From: Fictibacillus sp. b24
GTDB taxonomy: Bacteria > Bacillota > Bacilli > Bacillales > Fictibacillaceae
NCBI RefSeq assembly: GCF_030348825.1
Contig: NZ_JAUCES010000005.1
Span: forward strand, 62,001-126,000
DNA length: 64,000 nt
Reading direction: 5' to 3'
Shown: in pieces, positions 47,626 through 56,661 of the stretch
Layout of the letters: each line of letters starts with the position of its first letter
Position numbering within the stretch: position 1 is the stretch's first letter
Notes under the pieces: model-generated
Databases searched by the model: none
What the model was told of the DNA's origin: nothing
Seen by the model: the letters and a program-made list of their open reading frames with translations, nothing else
Position numbers and translations under genes: made by a program

Positions 47626-48256
47626 ATTGAATTTTATAAATATCTTGAGAACGTGTATCTGTTCCTGCAATCATGTTTTTTTGTTGGATTTTTTTTCGTA
47701 AGCAAGCCATATGAAGGGAATCTGCAATTAAATCGGCCATTTTCATGACGATACTGAGCCTCGTATTCTGAAGGACAAAGTATTCCATAAACCCGCTTAC
47801 GTTTACGATACCTGTAATATGCATATCACCAACAGGCGGCAGCTGTTTGTTCACGCCTGCACCTGGTTTTACGGGTCCATCATTAATAGAGACCATGCCA
47901 ACATGATTTAACCGGCCTAAACAGGCATCAATTCCAATAACAAAAGCACCCGGATGTTCGGTTTCAATCATTTTCAGCTTTTCCTCTAGATTCACGGCAT
48001 GAACTGGATCATCAAGTGTGCCGTAAACAAAAAACGGAAATGTATCTTTATTGTGCAATTTTGTACCTACAAGAGGGCCTAAGGCATCACCTGTTGATCG
48101 GTCGGTCCCTATACAGACAACGACGACCGGCTGATGGTTTGTTTCCGGAAGCATAGGTAAAATTTGTTCTGTAATTCTGAGCATGGCTTCCTTATCTTCG
48201 TGGTGCAATTTATATTGAATGGGTTTCCCTAGTCCAAGCTTCCGTTTGAGGAACAT
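47624..48256 (-). CDS. yyaC: Spore protease YyaC family
   Basis: 210 residues. Family related to the germination protease GPR; signature CIGTDRSTGDALGPLVG (about 48-64) and GIDACLGRLNHVG. The in-vivo role is not settled. It is on the minus strand, against the fork on this arm, like yyaC of B. subtilis. AAAGGAGAGG lies before the ATG. Supports a sporulating host. Confidence 0.92.
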   Translation of the reverse strand: MFLKRKLGLGKPIQYKLHHEDKEAMLRITEQILPMLPETNHQPVVVVCIGTDRSTGDALGPLVGTKLHNKDTFPFFVYGTLDDPVHAVNLEEKLKMIETEHPGAFVIGIDACLGRLNHVGMVSINDGPVKPGAGVNKQLPPVGDMHITGIVNVSGFMEYFVLQNTRLSIVMKMADLIADSLHMACLRKKIQQKNMIAGTDTRSQDIYKIQ

Positions 48257-48468
48257 GACATCCTCTCCTTTATAATGGTTCTACTAGTATACGGAAGAAA
48301 TCCTTTTGTTATACATGGTAGAATAGAATAATCACAGACTTTTGTTTAAAGTCTATACCCGTTTCATGTGTACTCGTAACTCGATAAGTTTTTCATGCAC
48401 TGATATTTGATATTCTCGGTAAAAGCTGATTAAATAATTTCATAATCAATGAGAGGACGGGGACTAAA

Positions 48469-49353
48469 TTGGAAGGAACTGATTTACCTAAAACAGCAGA
48501 ACAGGCTGTAACCTTCTTTTCCGATAAAGAATGGTGGACAGGCATTGCCACAACAGGATTTAAGATCGTAGGAATCATCTTACTGGCCATTATATTCAAA
48601 TATATTGTAAAAGCAGCGATCGCTAATATCTTTAAAGTCCGATTGAAATCTCCTTTACGTTTAAGCGAGAGAAGAGAGAACACTTTATTTCGGCTCCTAG
48701 ATAACGTAGCTTCCTATGTTATCTATTTCGTAGCGATTTTAACCATCTTAACCGAGTTTGGCGTAGACATAAAAGCAATTCTTGCCGGGGCAGGTGTTGT
48801 TGGTTTAGCAATCGGTTTTGGTGCTCAAAGCCTTGTGAAGGATATCATTACTGGATTTTTCATCATATTTGAAAACCAGTTCTCTGTAGGCGACACGGTA
48901 CGAATTGCAAGTTTTGAAGGAACAGTGGAAGAAATCGGTCTGAGAACAACAAAAATAAAAAGCTGGACAGGAGAATTGCATATCCTACCGAATTCGTCTA
49001 TCACAGAAGTTACGAATTTTTCCGTTCATAACAGTATTGCTGTTGTTGACTTAAGCATTGCGTATGAAGAGGATATTGATAAAGCACAAAACATTATTCA
49101 AGAGGTCGTTAAAAACGCAAAACCAAATTACCCTGAAATGGTAAAGGAACCAGAAGTACTAGGTGTTCAAATGTTAGGTGCCTCTGAAGTTGTGATTCGT
49201 GTTACCGCAGAGGTACTTCCGATGACACACTTTAAAATTGCACGAGAGCTTCGTAAAACCCTAAAACATGAACTTGAAATAGCAGGTATAGAAATTCCTT
49301 ATCCGAAAATGGTCACTTATCAGAAAGAATCATTGCCAAAAGAACAAAAATAA
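48469..49353 (+). CDS. Small-conductance mechanosensitive channel (MscS family)
   Basis: 294 residues, TTG start with GAGAGGACGGGG upstream. Three or so membrane segments: about 25-45, 75-95 and 99-125. The pore-lining TM3 GAGVVGLAIGFGAQSLVKDIITGF (about 104-127) and the beta domain FSVGDTVRIASFEGTVEEIGLRTTKI are the MscS hallmarks. It should release solutes on hypo-osmotic shock. It lies between the yyaC and yyzM genes; the last is 10 bp away. Confidence 0.93.
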   Translation: MEGTDLPKTAEQAVTFFSDKEWWTGIATTGFKIVGIILLAIIFKYIVKAAIANIFKVRLKSPLRLSERRENTLFRLLDNVASYVIYFVAILTILTEFGVDIKAILAGAGVVGLAIGFGAQSLVKDIITGFFIIFENQFSVGDTVRIASFEGTVEEIGLRTTKIKSWTGELHILPNSSITEVTNFSVHNSIAVVDLSIAYEEDIDKAQNIIQEVVKNAKPNYPEMVKEPEVLGVQMLGASEVVIRVTAEVLPMTHFKIARELRKTLKHELEIAGIEIPYPKMVTYQKESLPKEQK

Positions 49354-49363
49354 AGGAGAGCTG

Positions 49364-49564
49364 ATGATGCAGCAAAAAGAATTTCACCTTCATGATGAAG
49401 TGGAAATGAAAAAGCAGCACCCATGTGGAACAAACCGATGGAAAGTGATTCGTATGGGGGCGGATATTCGAATTAAATGCATGGGTTGTCAGCATAGTGT
49501 GATGCTGCCAAGAGCTGAATTTGCTAAAAAAATAAAGAAAGTCTTGTTATCACCTGGGGAGTGA
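49364..49564 (+). CDS. yyzM: DUF951 protein (YyzM-like)
   Basis: 66 residues. The family core HDEVEMKKQHPCGTNRWKVIR, then IRIKCMGCQHSVMLPR, with three cysteines that may bind metal. Function unknown. It follows the MscS gene by 10 bp with an AAAGGAG site. Confidence 0.9.
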   Translation: MMQQKEFHLHDEVEMKKQHPCGTNRWKVIRMGADIRIKCMGCQHSVMLPRAEFAKKIKKVLLSPGE

Positions 49565-49583
49565 TGAAGGACTTATCTAATAA

Positions 49584-49599
49584 AGTTTCACGTGGAACA
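49584..49599. promoter_or_regulatory. parS: parS site
   Basis: AGTTTCACGTGGAACA, matching the parS consensus at 15 of 16 positions with an intact CACGTG core, 19 bp behind yyzM. Confidence 0.85.
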
Positions 49600-49663
49600 A
49601 TGCATCCATAAGTTATGTCATTTGATTATTGGATTGAACATAATGAAAAAAGAGTCAAGAATG

Positions 49664-49700
49664 AGAGCCGGGAAGCACCACCCGGTTCTTCTTGTTTTTT
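49664..49700 (+). terminator. Terminator after yyzM
   Basis: AGAGCCGGG / CCCGGTTCT hairpin followed by TCTTGTTTTTT. Confidence 0.82.
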
Positions 49701-49793
49701 AAGGTGAGAAAACCTATAATTGGGAAGGATATTTTTTTAACTGAAAAGTCTCGGGCATCCGAGCTTTATATAAAACAGAGGAGTGAATGAACA

Positions 49794-50891
49794 GTGGCTC
49801 TTACAACTGGAATCGTAGGTTTGCCGAACGTTGGTAAATCTACATTATTTAACGCTATTACACAAGCAGGTGCAGAATCTGCTAACTATCCGTTCTGTAC
49901 AATCGACCCGAACGTTGGAATCGTAGAAGTGCCTGATCACCGTCTTCAAAAGTTAACAGAATTGGTACAGCCGAAAAAAGTAGTACCTACAACTTTTGAA
50001 TTTACGGATATTGCCGGAATCGTAAAAGGTGCGAGCAAAGGGGAAGGGCTAGGTAACAAATTCTTATCCCACATTCGTCAAACGGATGCGATCTTACAGG
50101 TTGTTCGCTGTTTTGATGATGAGAACATCACGCACGTTCACGGAAAAGTAAATCCGATCGATGATATCGAAGTAATCAACCTTGAGCTTATCTTTGCTGA
50201 CTTAGAGTCTATCGACAAGCGTATTGCGCGTGTTGAAAAATTAGCAAAATCAAAAGACAAAGAAGCGGTTGCTGAATTTGCCGTTCTTTCAAAAATCAAG
50301 GAAGCACTTATGCAAGAACTTCCTGCACGAAGTGTTGACTTAACACCTGAAGAGAACAAGATTGTTTATGCGATGCACTTATTAACGATGAAACCTATTC
50401 TTTATGTTGCAAACGTGAGCGAAGATGAGCTTTTAGAAGGAACAAATGAGCACGTTGAAGCGGTTAAAGAGTATGCAGCACGTGAAAATGCAGAAGTAAT
50501 CGTAATCTGTGCAAAAGTAGAAGAAGAGATCGCAGAACTTGATGGCGACGAAAAGATGGCTTTCTTAGGTGAACTAGGAATCGAGGAAGCGGGGCTTGAT
50601 AAGCTGATTCGTGCATCTTATTCCCTTTTAGGCTTAGCAACTTACTTTACGGCAGGTGTTCAAGAAGTACGTGCTTGGACGTTCCGTAGAGGCATGAAGG
50701 CTCCTGCATGTGCTGGAATCATCCATACGGACTTTGAAAGAGGATTTATTCGTGCAGAAGTCGTTGCTTATGATGATCTTATGGCTGCGGGCAACATGGC
50801 AGCTGCCAAAGAAAAAGGTAAAGTTCGTCTAGAAGGTAAGGAATACGAGATGAAAGATGGAGATGTAGTTCATTTCCGTTTTAATGTTTAA
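49794..50891 (+). CDS. ychF: Obg-related ATPase YchF (OLA1 family)
   Basis: 365 residues, GTG start with GAGGAG upstream. P-loop GLPNVGKST (about 8-16), switch NYPFCTIDPNVG, DIAGIVKGASKGEGLGNKFL and a C-terminal TGS domain (FTAGVQEVRAWTFRRG, then HTDFERGFIRAE). It prefers ATP because its G4 motif is not NKxD. It is ribosome- and stress-associated. The position right of the parB region fits. Confidence 0.97.
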   Translation: MALTTGIVGLPNVGKSTLFNAITQAGAESANYPFCTIDPNVGIVEVPDHRLQKLTELVQPKKVVPTTFEFTDIAGIVKGASKGEGLGNKFLSHIRQTDAILQVVRCFDDENITHVHGKVNPIDDIEVINLELIFADLESIDKRIARVEKLAKSKDKEAVAEFAVLSKIKEALMQELPARSVDLTPEENKIVYAMHLLTMKPILYVANVSEDELLEGTNEHVEAVKEYAARENAEVIVICAKVEEEIAELDGDEKMAFLGELGIEEAGLDKLIRASYSLLGLATYFTAGVQEVRAWTFRRGMKAPACAGIIHTDFERGFIRAEVVAYDDLMAAGNMAAAKEKGKVRLEGKEYEMKDGDVVHFRFNV

Positions 50892-50910
50892 TAAAAAATG
50901 ACTGGGAAGA

Positions 50911-51042
50911 GGTTGATTTCCGTTTCAGGTGCTCGCTTTCCGCGGGGCGGGCGGTGAGCCCCTTGCCGCTTTGCGCCTTTAAGGGTCTCACCTGACCGCT
51001 CGTCCCGCAGGAGTCTCGCACCTTTCACTTCAATCAACTTGT
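50911..51042 (+). repeat. Palindromic repeat copy R10
   Basis: Family copy with CCCTT / AAGGG inner stem, 19 bp behind the ychF stop. The rest of 50892-51292 is a terminator and the rpsF promoter and leader. Confidence 0.9.
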
Positions 51043-51110
51043 CAGTGAAGTTATTTACAACATTATTTCAAAAACAATAAAGAAATAGCCAAAGTAAAAT
51101 AGAGAAAAAC

Positions 51111-51142
51111 GGAGGAAAAGCAGAGGCTTTTCCTCTTTTTTA
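51111..51142 (+). terminator. Terminator upstream of rpsF
   Basis: AGGAAAAGC / GCTTTTCCT hairpin followed by CTTTTTT; it would end the ychF-R10 transcript. Confidence 0.85.
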
Positions 51143-51162
51143 TGCTTAATTTCAAAGTAAGC

Positions 51163-51191
51163 TTGTTTTATGCAAGATGTTTTGATATAAT
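51163..51191 (+). promoter_or_regulatory. rpsF-ssb-rpsR promoter
   Basis: TTGTTT (51163-51168), 17 bp, TATAAT (51186-51191), giving a leader of about 95 nt. Confidence 0.7.
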
Positions 51192-51257
51192 TCTTTATTG
51201 TGAGTTAATTGTCAACAAATACTGTTATGATGATTTTCTCCTTGCCCGGAATAAATG

Positions 51258-51279
51258 TTTTGGGCCGCTTAGACCAAAA
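51258..51279 (+). promoter_or_regulatory. Probable S6:S18-binding leader hairpin
   Basis: TTTTGG / CCAAAA stem with the loop GCCGCTTAGA containing CCG, immediately before the rpsF ribosome site. Known S6:S18 leaders have a CCG in a hairpin of this kind that mimics 16S rRNA. The match is by eye only. Confidence 0.6.
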
Positions 51280-51292
51280 GGAGGTGAACGGA

Positions 51293-51583
51293 ATGAAAAA
51301 GTACGAAATTATGTACATCGTCCGTCCGAATATCGAAGAGGAAGCTCTTAAGTCAACGAAAGAACGCGCTAAAAGCATCCTAACTGACAACGGTGCGGAG
51401 ATCGCGAACGAAAAGGAAATGGGTAAAAAGCGTTTAGCTTACGAAATCAATGACTTCCGCGATGGATATTACACGCTATTGGAAGTTAACGCTCCAAACG
51501 AAGCGATTAATGAATTCGACCGTCTTATGAAGATCAATGAAGATGTTCTTCGTTTCATGACAATCGTAGACGAAAGAAATTAA
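51293..51583 (+). CDS. rpsF: Ribosomal protein S6
   Basis: 96 residues from [17 protein letters not shown] with AGGAGGTG upstream; a further ATG 28 codons upstream is inside the leader and unlikely. It is a small-subunit protein that pairs with S18. The family core [15 protein letters not shown] is present. It is first in the rpsF-ssb-rpsR operon. Confidence 0.97.
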   Translation: MKKYEIMYIVRPNIEEEALKSTKERAKSILTDNGAEIANEKEMGKKRLAYEINDFRDGYYTLLEVNAPNEAINEFDRLMKINEDVLRFMTIVDERN

Positions 51584-51604
51584 TCCTTTAAGGAGTGGTT
51601 CTGA

Positions 51605-52150
51605 ATGCTAAATCGAGTAGTACTGGTGGGACGTTTAACAAAAGACCCAGAATTAAAGTACACTCCAAACGGTGTGGCTGTTGCTAACTTCACACTTGCT
51701 GTCAATCGACCTTTTTCGAATCAGCAAGGTGAGCGCGAAGCAGATTTCATTAACTGTGTCGTATGGCGTAAGCCCGCTGAAAATGTAGCGAACTTCTTGA
51801 AAAAGGGATCGCTTGCAGGAGTGGATGGACGTTTGCAAACTCGTTCTTACGAGAACCAGCAGGGTCAGAGAGTGTATGTTACTGAAGTAATGGCAGAAAG
51901 TGTTCAATTCCTTGAACCTAAAAACGCTAATGCTGGTGGCCAGCAATATCAAGGCAACAGCAACAACTTTGGTGGACCATCAAATGACCGCGGATTTGGG
52001 CAGCAAAATCAGAACCGCAGCTATGGAAGTGACAACGGATTTGGAGGACAGCAACAACAGCAGAATCCAAAACGTAATAACTTCAACGATGACCCGTTTG
52101 CAAATGATGGCACGCCGATCGACATCTCTGATGACGATTTGCCATTTTAA
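51605..52150 (+). CDS. ssb: Single-stranded DNA-binding protein
   Basis: 181 residues. OB fold in the first 110 ([41 protein letters not shown]), a glycine-, glutamine- and asparagine-rich flexible linker (about 115-165), and the acidic tip DISDDDLPF that docks repair and replication proteins. It is the main chromosomal SSB, judging by its operon place between S6 and S18. Confidence 0.97.
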   Translation: MLNRVVLVGRLTKDPELKYTPNGVAVANFTLAVNRPFSNQQGEREADFINCVVWRKPAENVANFLKKGSLAGVDGRLQTRSYENQQGQRVYVTEVMAESVQFLEPKNANAGGQQYQGNSNNFGGPSNDRGFGQQNQNRSYGSDNGFGGQQQQQNPKRNNFNDDPFANDGTPIDISDDDLPF

Positions 52151-52207
52151 ACTAACGTAAACTATGAATCGGAATATATAAAATAAATCTAAAGGAGGGG
52201 ACCAACT

Positions 52208-52441
52208 ATGGCTGGACGTCGTGGTGGACGCCAAAAGCGTCGTAAGGTTTGTTTCTTCACTGTAAACAAAATCACTTACATCGACTACAAGGACACTGAT
52301 CTTTTAAAGCGTTTCGTTTCTGAGCGCGGTAAGATTCTTCCTCGTCGTGTAACTGGTACATCTGCTAAATATCAACGTCAATTGACTCGTGCGATCAAAC
52401 GCTCTCGTCACATGGCATTGTTACCATATGTATCTGAATAA
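52208..52441 (+). CDS. rpsR: Ribosomal protein S18
   Basis: 77 residues, full length. Motifs: [37 protein letters not shown] and [19 protein letters not shown]. It has AGGAGGGG before the ATG. Third gene of the S6 operon, followed by a strong terminator. Confidence 0.98.
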   Translation: MAGRRGGRQKRRKVCFFTVNKITYIDYKDTDLLKRFVSERGKILPRRVTGTSAKYQRQLTRAIKRSRHMALLPYVSE

Positions 52442-52452
52442 GATCGTTTAAA

Positions 52453-52488
52453 GAGCGCAGCTAGGTTATCCTGGCTGCGCTTTTTTGT
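52453..52488 (+). terminator. Terminator after rpsR
   Basis: GAGCGCAGCTAGG / CCTGGCTGCGCTT hairpin followed by TTTTTTG. Confidence 0.92.
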
Positions 52489-52540
52489 GTCTGAAAACAG
52501 AGTGTAAATCTATTTGGATGATATGCGTGATATGACTTAG

Positions 52541-52735
52541 GTGAGGGGTATAAGGGGCTTGATAATTGTCGAGTGACATCGACTCGCCGATATATGGTCA
52601 AAACTCGCTGGATTAATCCCAAAACTCGCCGTAAAAAATCCTGAATTTCTAGGATTATTTTCAAAATTTCTTGAATTAAGGGTATTGATACCCCATCCAG
52701 TATAAGTAAAGATAAGCTTTAAGAGCCAAAACTCG
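52541..52735. repeat. Intergenic element with 21-bp-period degenerate repeats
   Basis: ACTCGC cores at 52582, 52603 and 52624 are exactly 21 bp apart, and AATTTCT cores at 52644 and 52665 are again 21 apart. The element begins GGGGTATAAGG and ends near GGGTATTGATACCCC. Its left end resembles that of the element at 60664. No gene is seen in 52489-53023; the only other content is the yybS promoter region, with an extended -10 TGCTAGAAT at about 52941-52949. Confidence 0.72.
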
Positions 52736-53023
52736 TGAAATAACAATTAAAATTTGGAGCTGGATCATTGTTTTCTCTTAAAATGCAGTACAGGTCTTCA
52801 AATCACCCCCGAGCAACCATTTTATGCTCCATTCCGTGATAAATCAGCTAGATTTGGATTATTTTTGTACGTTTCCACCCTTTTCTATCCTTCCAAACAT
52901 CCAACTTTCCATAATTTGTTTACTTCTCTTCAAGTACGTCTATGCTAGAATTATCGTTTAAGTTGAATATTAGCGGCTATGTCACTACAATTAAAACATA
53001 TGAAGAATTTTATGAGGTGAATC

Positions 53024-53968
53024 ATGCGCAATACTAAAGTATTGGTGGAAGGTGCCGTTGTTTCAGGCATTTATACGCTTCTTTTTTTAATCAGTATGTA
53101 CATACCGTTTTTCAGTCTTTTTTCGTTATTTATTTTGCCGCTTCCGTTTATCATCTATTTATACAGACACGATCTTAAAGCGGGAATGCTTCTATGGGCA
53201 GTCACATTTGGTGTGTCCCTGGCATTTGCGGGGCTTAACGGTATAATCGTTACCCTGTTCTCTGGTTTGACTGGAATTGTGATGGGGGAACTTTATAGAA
53301 GGAAAAAATCTGCTTTCGCTGTTCTGCTTGGCGCCAGTCTCTCGAACATACTAAATATGCTGGCAACGCTTGTTATTGCTCAAGTGGTCATGGGAATCAA
53401 CTTTGTAAAAGAGCTAGAGACTCAGTTTCAAAGTGCGATAGGCACTGCAGAGGAGTTTTATAAAACAAGCGGTCAGGATCCTACTCAGATTGAAAGGTTT
53501 AAAGAGCAAGCGGAACTTATTCCGATGATGCTTCCGACATATATTATTGGAGGAGCTGTCATTCTTGCTTTTTTAACACATATAGCTGCTAGAATGCTTA
53601 TGAAAAGAATGCGGTATGATGTTCCGTCCTTTCCGCACTTTCGGGATTGGAACCTGCCAAAATCGTTTTTGTGGTATTATATTATAGCGATTGTTTTAAC
53701 GTTTAGCACGCCTGAAAAGGGCACGGCTTTATATATTGTAACGATAAATTTGTATATGATATTATCGTTTGTACTTATAATTCAAGGTTTCACAGTGATT
53801 TTTTATTATGCCTGGATAAAGAATTGGAAGAGAAAAAGAATCATATTGTTGATTATACTTTTGTTTCTGCTGAATTCTTTCCTGCCGATTCCTCTGGAAG
53901 TCGTTAAATTCTTAGGTATAATTGATTTAGGTTTTATGATTAAAAAACGGTTGAAACCAAAACAGTAG
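53024..53968 (+). CDS. yybS: DUF2232 membrane protein YybS
   Basis: 314 residues, about seven or eight membrane segments. It is the YybS family (DUF2232), predicted substrate-uptake-like membrane protein of unknown function. It precedes gdpP and rplI as in B. subtilis; the spacing to gdpP is 11 bp. AT-rich codons and a GAGGTGA site fit a normal gene. Confidence 0.88.
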   Translation: MRNTKVLVEGAVVSGIYTLLFLISMYIPFFSLFSLFILPLPFIIYLYRHDLKAGMLLWAVTFGVSLAFAGLNGIIVTLFSGLTGIVMGELYRRKKSAFAVLLGASLSNILNMLATLVIAQVVMGINFVKELETQFQSAIGTAEEFYKTSGQDPTQIERFKEQAELIPMMLPTYIIGGAVILAFLTHIAARMLMKRMRYDVPSFPHFRDWNLPKSFLWYYIIAIVLTFSTPEKGTALYIVTINLYMILSFVLIIQGFTVIFYYAWIKNWKRKRIILLIILLFLLNSFLPIPLEVVKFLGIIDLGFMIKKRLKPKQ

Positions 53969-53979
53969 GAGCTGAAAGT

Positions 53980-55953
53980 ATGCCAAAGTTTTTGCTAAAA
54001 CGGTGGCATGGTTATCCCGTCATCGCCTTATTTGTTACTTCTGTTGTGCTGGTTAGCATCATCACGTATTTTCACTGGATGATCGGAATGGCAGGCTTTG
54101 TGCTATTAGGCGGCTTATTTTATTATGCCATGAAAGCCGAAGCGAGTTTTCAGGAGGAACTGGGTGATTATATTTCTACGCTCTCTCACCGCTTGAAGAA
54201 GGTGGGAGAAGAAGCATTGATGGAAATGCCGATTGGGATTATTTTGTATGATGAGGATTTTAAGATTGAATGGGCAAACCCATACATGGGCTCCCTGATA
54301 GAAGAAGAATCCTTTATCGGGCACTCTTTAAACCATGTTTCAGAAGAACTGATTCCTTATATTAAAACTGACGCTAAGGAAGAAGTTATTAAAATCAATA
54401 CACATAGATTTCAAGTGAACTTTAAAAAAGAAGACAGACTGCTTTACTTTTTTGATGTTACCGAGCAGTTAGATCTTGAACGGCTCTATGATGAAGAACA
54501 GACCGTAATGGCAATCATCTATCTCGACAACTATGAAGAAGTGACACAAGGATTAGACGATCAATTTCGTTCAACGATCAATTCAAAAGTAACTTCAGTG
54601 CTGAATGGATGGGCGAATGAGCATGGAATCTTTCTAAAACGAACTTCTTCAGAGCGGTTTTTAGCGGTATTTAACCAGCGCATTCTATATGAGTTAGAAA
54701 AAAATAAATTCAGTGTGTTAGATGAAGTGCGAGAATCGACTGCTAAACAGAACGTTTCGTTAACGTTAAGTATCGGTGTAGCAGCAGGAACTTCATCGCT
54801 TCCTGAGCTTGGCCAGCTTTCACAGTCGAGTCTGGATTTAGCTCTTGGACGCGGTGGCGACCAAGTAGCGATTAAACAGACAAACGGGAAAGTCCGCTTC
54901 TACGGAGGTAAAACGAACCCGGTTGAAAAGCGTACACGCGTACGTGCACGAGTTATTTCACATGCGTTGAGTGAATTGGTGGCAGACAGCGATAAAGTAA
55001 TCATTATGGGGCACAAGAACCCAGACATGGACTCAATCGGTTCTGCTATCGGAATATTGAAAGTCGCTCAAGTCAATGGAAAAGACGGTTATATCGTTCT
55101 CGATCAATCCGATATTGATATTGGTGTTCAGCGATTAATGGATGAACTGAAAGAGACAGAATCCATTTGGAAGTATTTTATCTCACCTGAAGAGGCACTG
55201 GAGATTGCTTCTCGTGACACGCTTTTAGTGATAGTTGATACACATAAACCTTCTATGGTCATTGAAGAAAAACTTTTAACGAAGCTCGACCATGTTGTCG
55301 TAATCGACCATCACCGCCGCGGAGAAGATTTTATTAAAGACCCTGTTCTTGTCTACATGGAGCCATATGCGTCTTCAACAGCAGAGCTCGTAACGGAACT
55401 ATTAGAATACCAGCCGAAACGACTGAAGATGCGTATGCTTGAAGCAACAGCACTTCTAGCAGGTATTATCGTAGATACGAAAAGCTTTACCCTCAGAACG
55501 GGATCTCGTACGTTTGATGCTGCGTCCTATTTAAGAGCGCATGGAGCAGACACGATTCTTGTTCAAAAGTTTTTAAAAGAAGACTTAAATACGTATACAA
55601 GGCGTTCTAAGCTGATTGAGAACGCTGAGATCTATAGAAAAGGCATCGTTATTGCCAAGAGTTCTCCTGAGGATGCCTACAATCAAGTAGTAATCGCCCA
55701 GGCTGCAGATATTTTATTAACGATGAACGGCATTCAAGCATCCTTTGTTATTTCAAATCGAATTGATGGCAAAGTAAGCATCAGTGCCCGTTCACTTGGG
55801 GACATCAACGTACAAATGATCATGGAAGGACTTGAAGGCGGAGGACATCTTACAAACGCTGCCTGCCAGATTGAAAACAGCACGATTGATGAAGCAGAGA
55901 AACACTTAAAGAGGATAATAGATGAGTATATTGAAGGGGGAGAAGAGGAATGA
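53980..55953 (+). CDS. gdpP: Cyclic-di-AMP phosphodiesterase GdpP
   Basis: 657 residues. Two N-terminal membrane segments (about 12-50), a PAS-like domain (about 80-150), a degenerate GGDEF domain ([12 protein letters not shown] in place of GGDEF, about 170-300), then DHH with the catalytic [10 protein letters not shown] and [14 protein letters not shown] and the DHHA1 domain with GGGHLTNAA. It cleaves c-di-AMP, which controls potassium and wall homeostasis. It overlaps rplI by 4 bp. Confidence 0.96.
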   Translation: MPKFLLKRWHGYPVIALFVTSVVLVSIITYFHWMIGMAGFVLLGGLFYYAMKAEASFQEELGDYISTLSHRLKKVGEEALMEMPIGIILYDEDFKIEWANPYMGSLIEEESFIGHSLNHVSEELIPYIKTDAKEEVIKINTHRFQVNFKKEDRLLYFFDVTEQLDLERLYDEEQTVMAIIYLDNYEEVTQGLDDQFRSTINSKVTSVLNGWANEHGIFLKRTSSERFLAVFNQRILYELEKNKFSVLDEVRESTAKQNVSLTLSIGVAAGTSSLPELGQLSQSSLDLALGRGGDQVAIKQTNGKVRFYGGKTNPVEKRTRVRARVISHALSELVADSDKVIIMGHKNPDMDSIGSAIGILKVAQVNGKDGYIVLDQSDIDIGVQRLMDELKETESIWKYFISPEEALEIASRDTLLVIVDTHKPSMVIEEKLLTKLDHVVVIDHHRRGEDFIKDPVLVYMEPYASSTAELVTELLEYQPKRLKMRMLEATALLAGIIVDTKSFTLRTGSRTFDAASYLRAHGADTILVQKFLKEDLNTYTRRSKLIENAEIYRKGIVIAKSSPEDAYNQVVIAQAADILLTMNGIQASFVISNRIDGKVSISARSLGDINVQMIMEGLEGGGHLTNAACQIENSTIDEAEKHLKRIIDEYIEGGEEE

Positions 55954-56393
55954 AAGTAATTTTTCTTCAAGATGTGAAAGGTAAGGGCAAAAAAGGGGAA
56001 ATAAAGAACGTTTCAGAAGGTTATGCGCGTAATTTCTTATTTCCTAAAAACTTAGCTTCAGAAGCTACTTCAGGGGCAATGGCTGCACTTCAGGGCCAGC
56101 AGAAGAGCGAAGAGAAAAAACAGCAAGCTCAACTGGAAGAGGCTGAAGCATTAAAAGCAAAACTTGCTGAGATGACAATTACGATCAAAACAAAAACAGG
56201 CGAGGGTGGCAGAGTATTTGGCTCTGTAACGAGCAAACAGATCGCTGACGGCTTGAAAGAGCAAGGGATCAAGATCGACAAGCGTAAAATCGAGCTGGCT
56301 GATCCGATTAAAGCTCTTGGTTACACGAATGTTCCGATTAAAATTCATTCGCAAGTAACGGCTACAGTAAAAGTACACGTAACAGAAGAATAA
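55950..56393 (+). CDS. rplI: Ribosomal protein L9
   Basis: 147 residues. Start [18 protein letters not shown], then the family motif [14 protein letters not shown], a long connecting helix with many Lys/Gln/Glu, and a C-terminal domain. It begins within the gdpP stop (ATGA overlap), so it is translationally coupled. Confidence 0.97.
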   Translation: MKVIFLQDVKGKGKKGEIKNVSEGYARNFLFPKNLASEATSGAMAALQGQQKSEEKKQQAQLEEAEALKAKLAEMTITIKTKTGEGGRVFGSVTSKQIADGLKEQGIKIDKRKIELADPIKALGYTNVPIKIHSQVTATVKVHVTEE

Positions 56394-56420
56394 AAAGCCG
56401 GGAGTTCCCGGTTTTTTTGC
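56393..56420 (+). terminator. Terminator after rplI
   Basis: AAAGCCGGGA / TCCCGGTTTT hairpin with TTTTTTGC behind; it overlaps the stop codon. Confidence 0.88.
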
Positions 56421-56430
56421 GGGCATTGTA

Positions 56431-56563
56431 AGAGGTTGATCTCCGTTTCAGATGCTCGCTTTCCGCGGGGCAGGCGGTGAGCCACATTTGAACGTTTCAC
56501 TCTTAAGTGTCTCACCTGCCCACCTGTCCCGCAGGAGTCTCGCACCTTACACTCTGATCAACT
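56431..56563 (+). repeat. Palindromic repeat copy R11
   Basis: Family copy with the CCACATT / AAGTGT type of inner stem, between the rplI terminator and dnaB. Confidence 0.9.
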
Positions 56564-56661
56564 GTTCAAAGTAGATAAGGAACAAAATGCTTTTTATACC
56601 AACAATCTTTTTGCTATACCTATAGAATAAATTCAAAAAATAAAGAAAGGAGGAAATAAGA

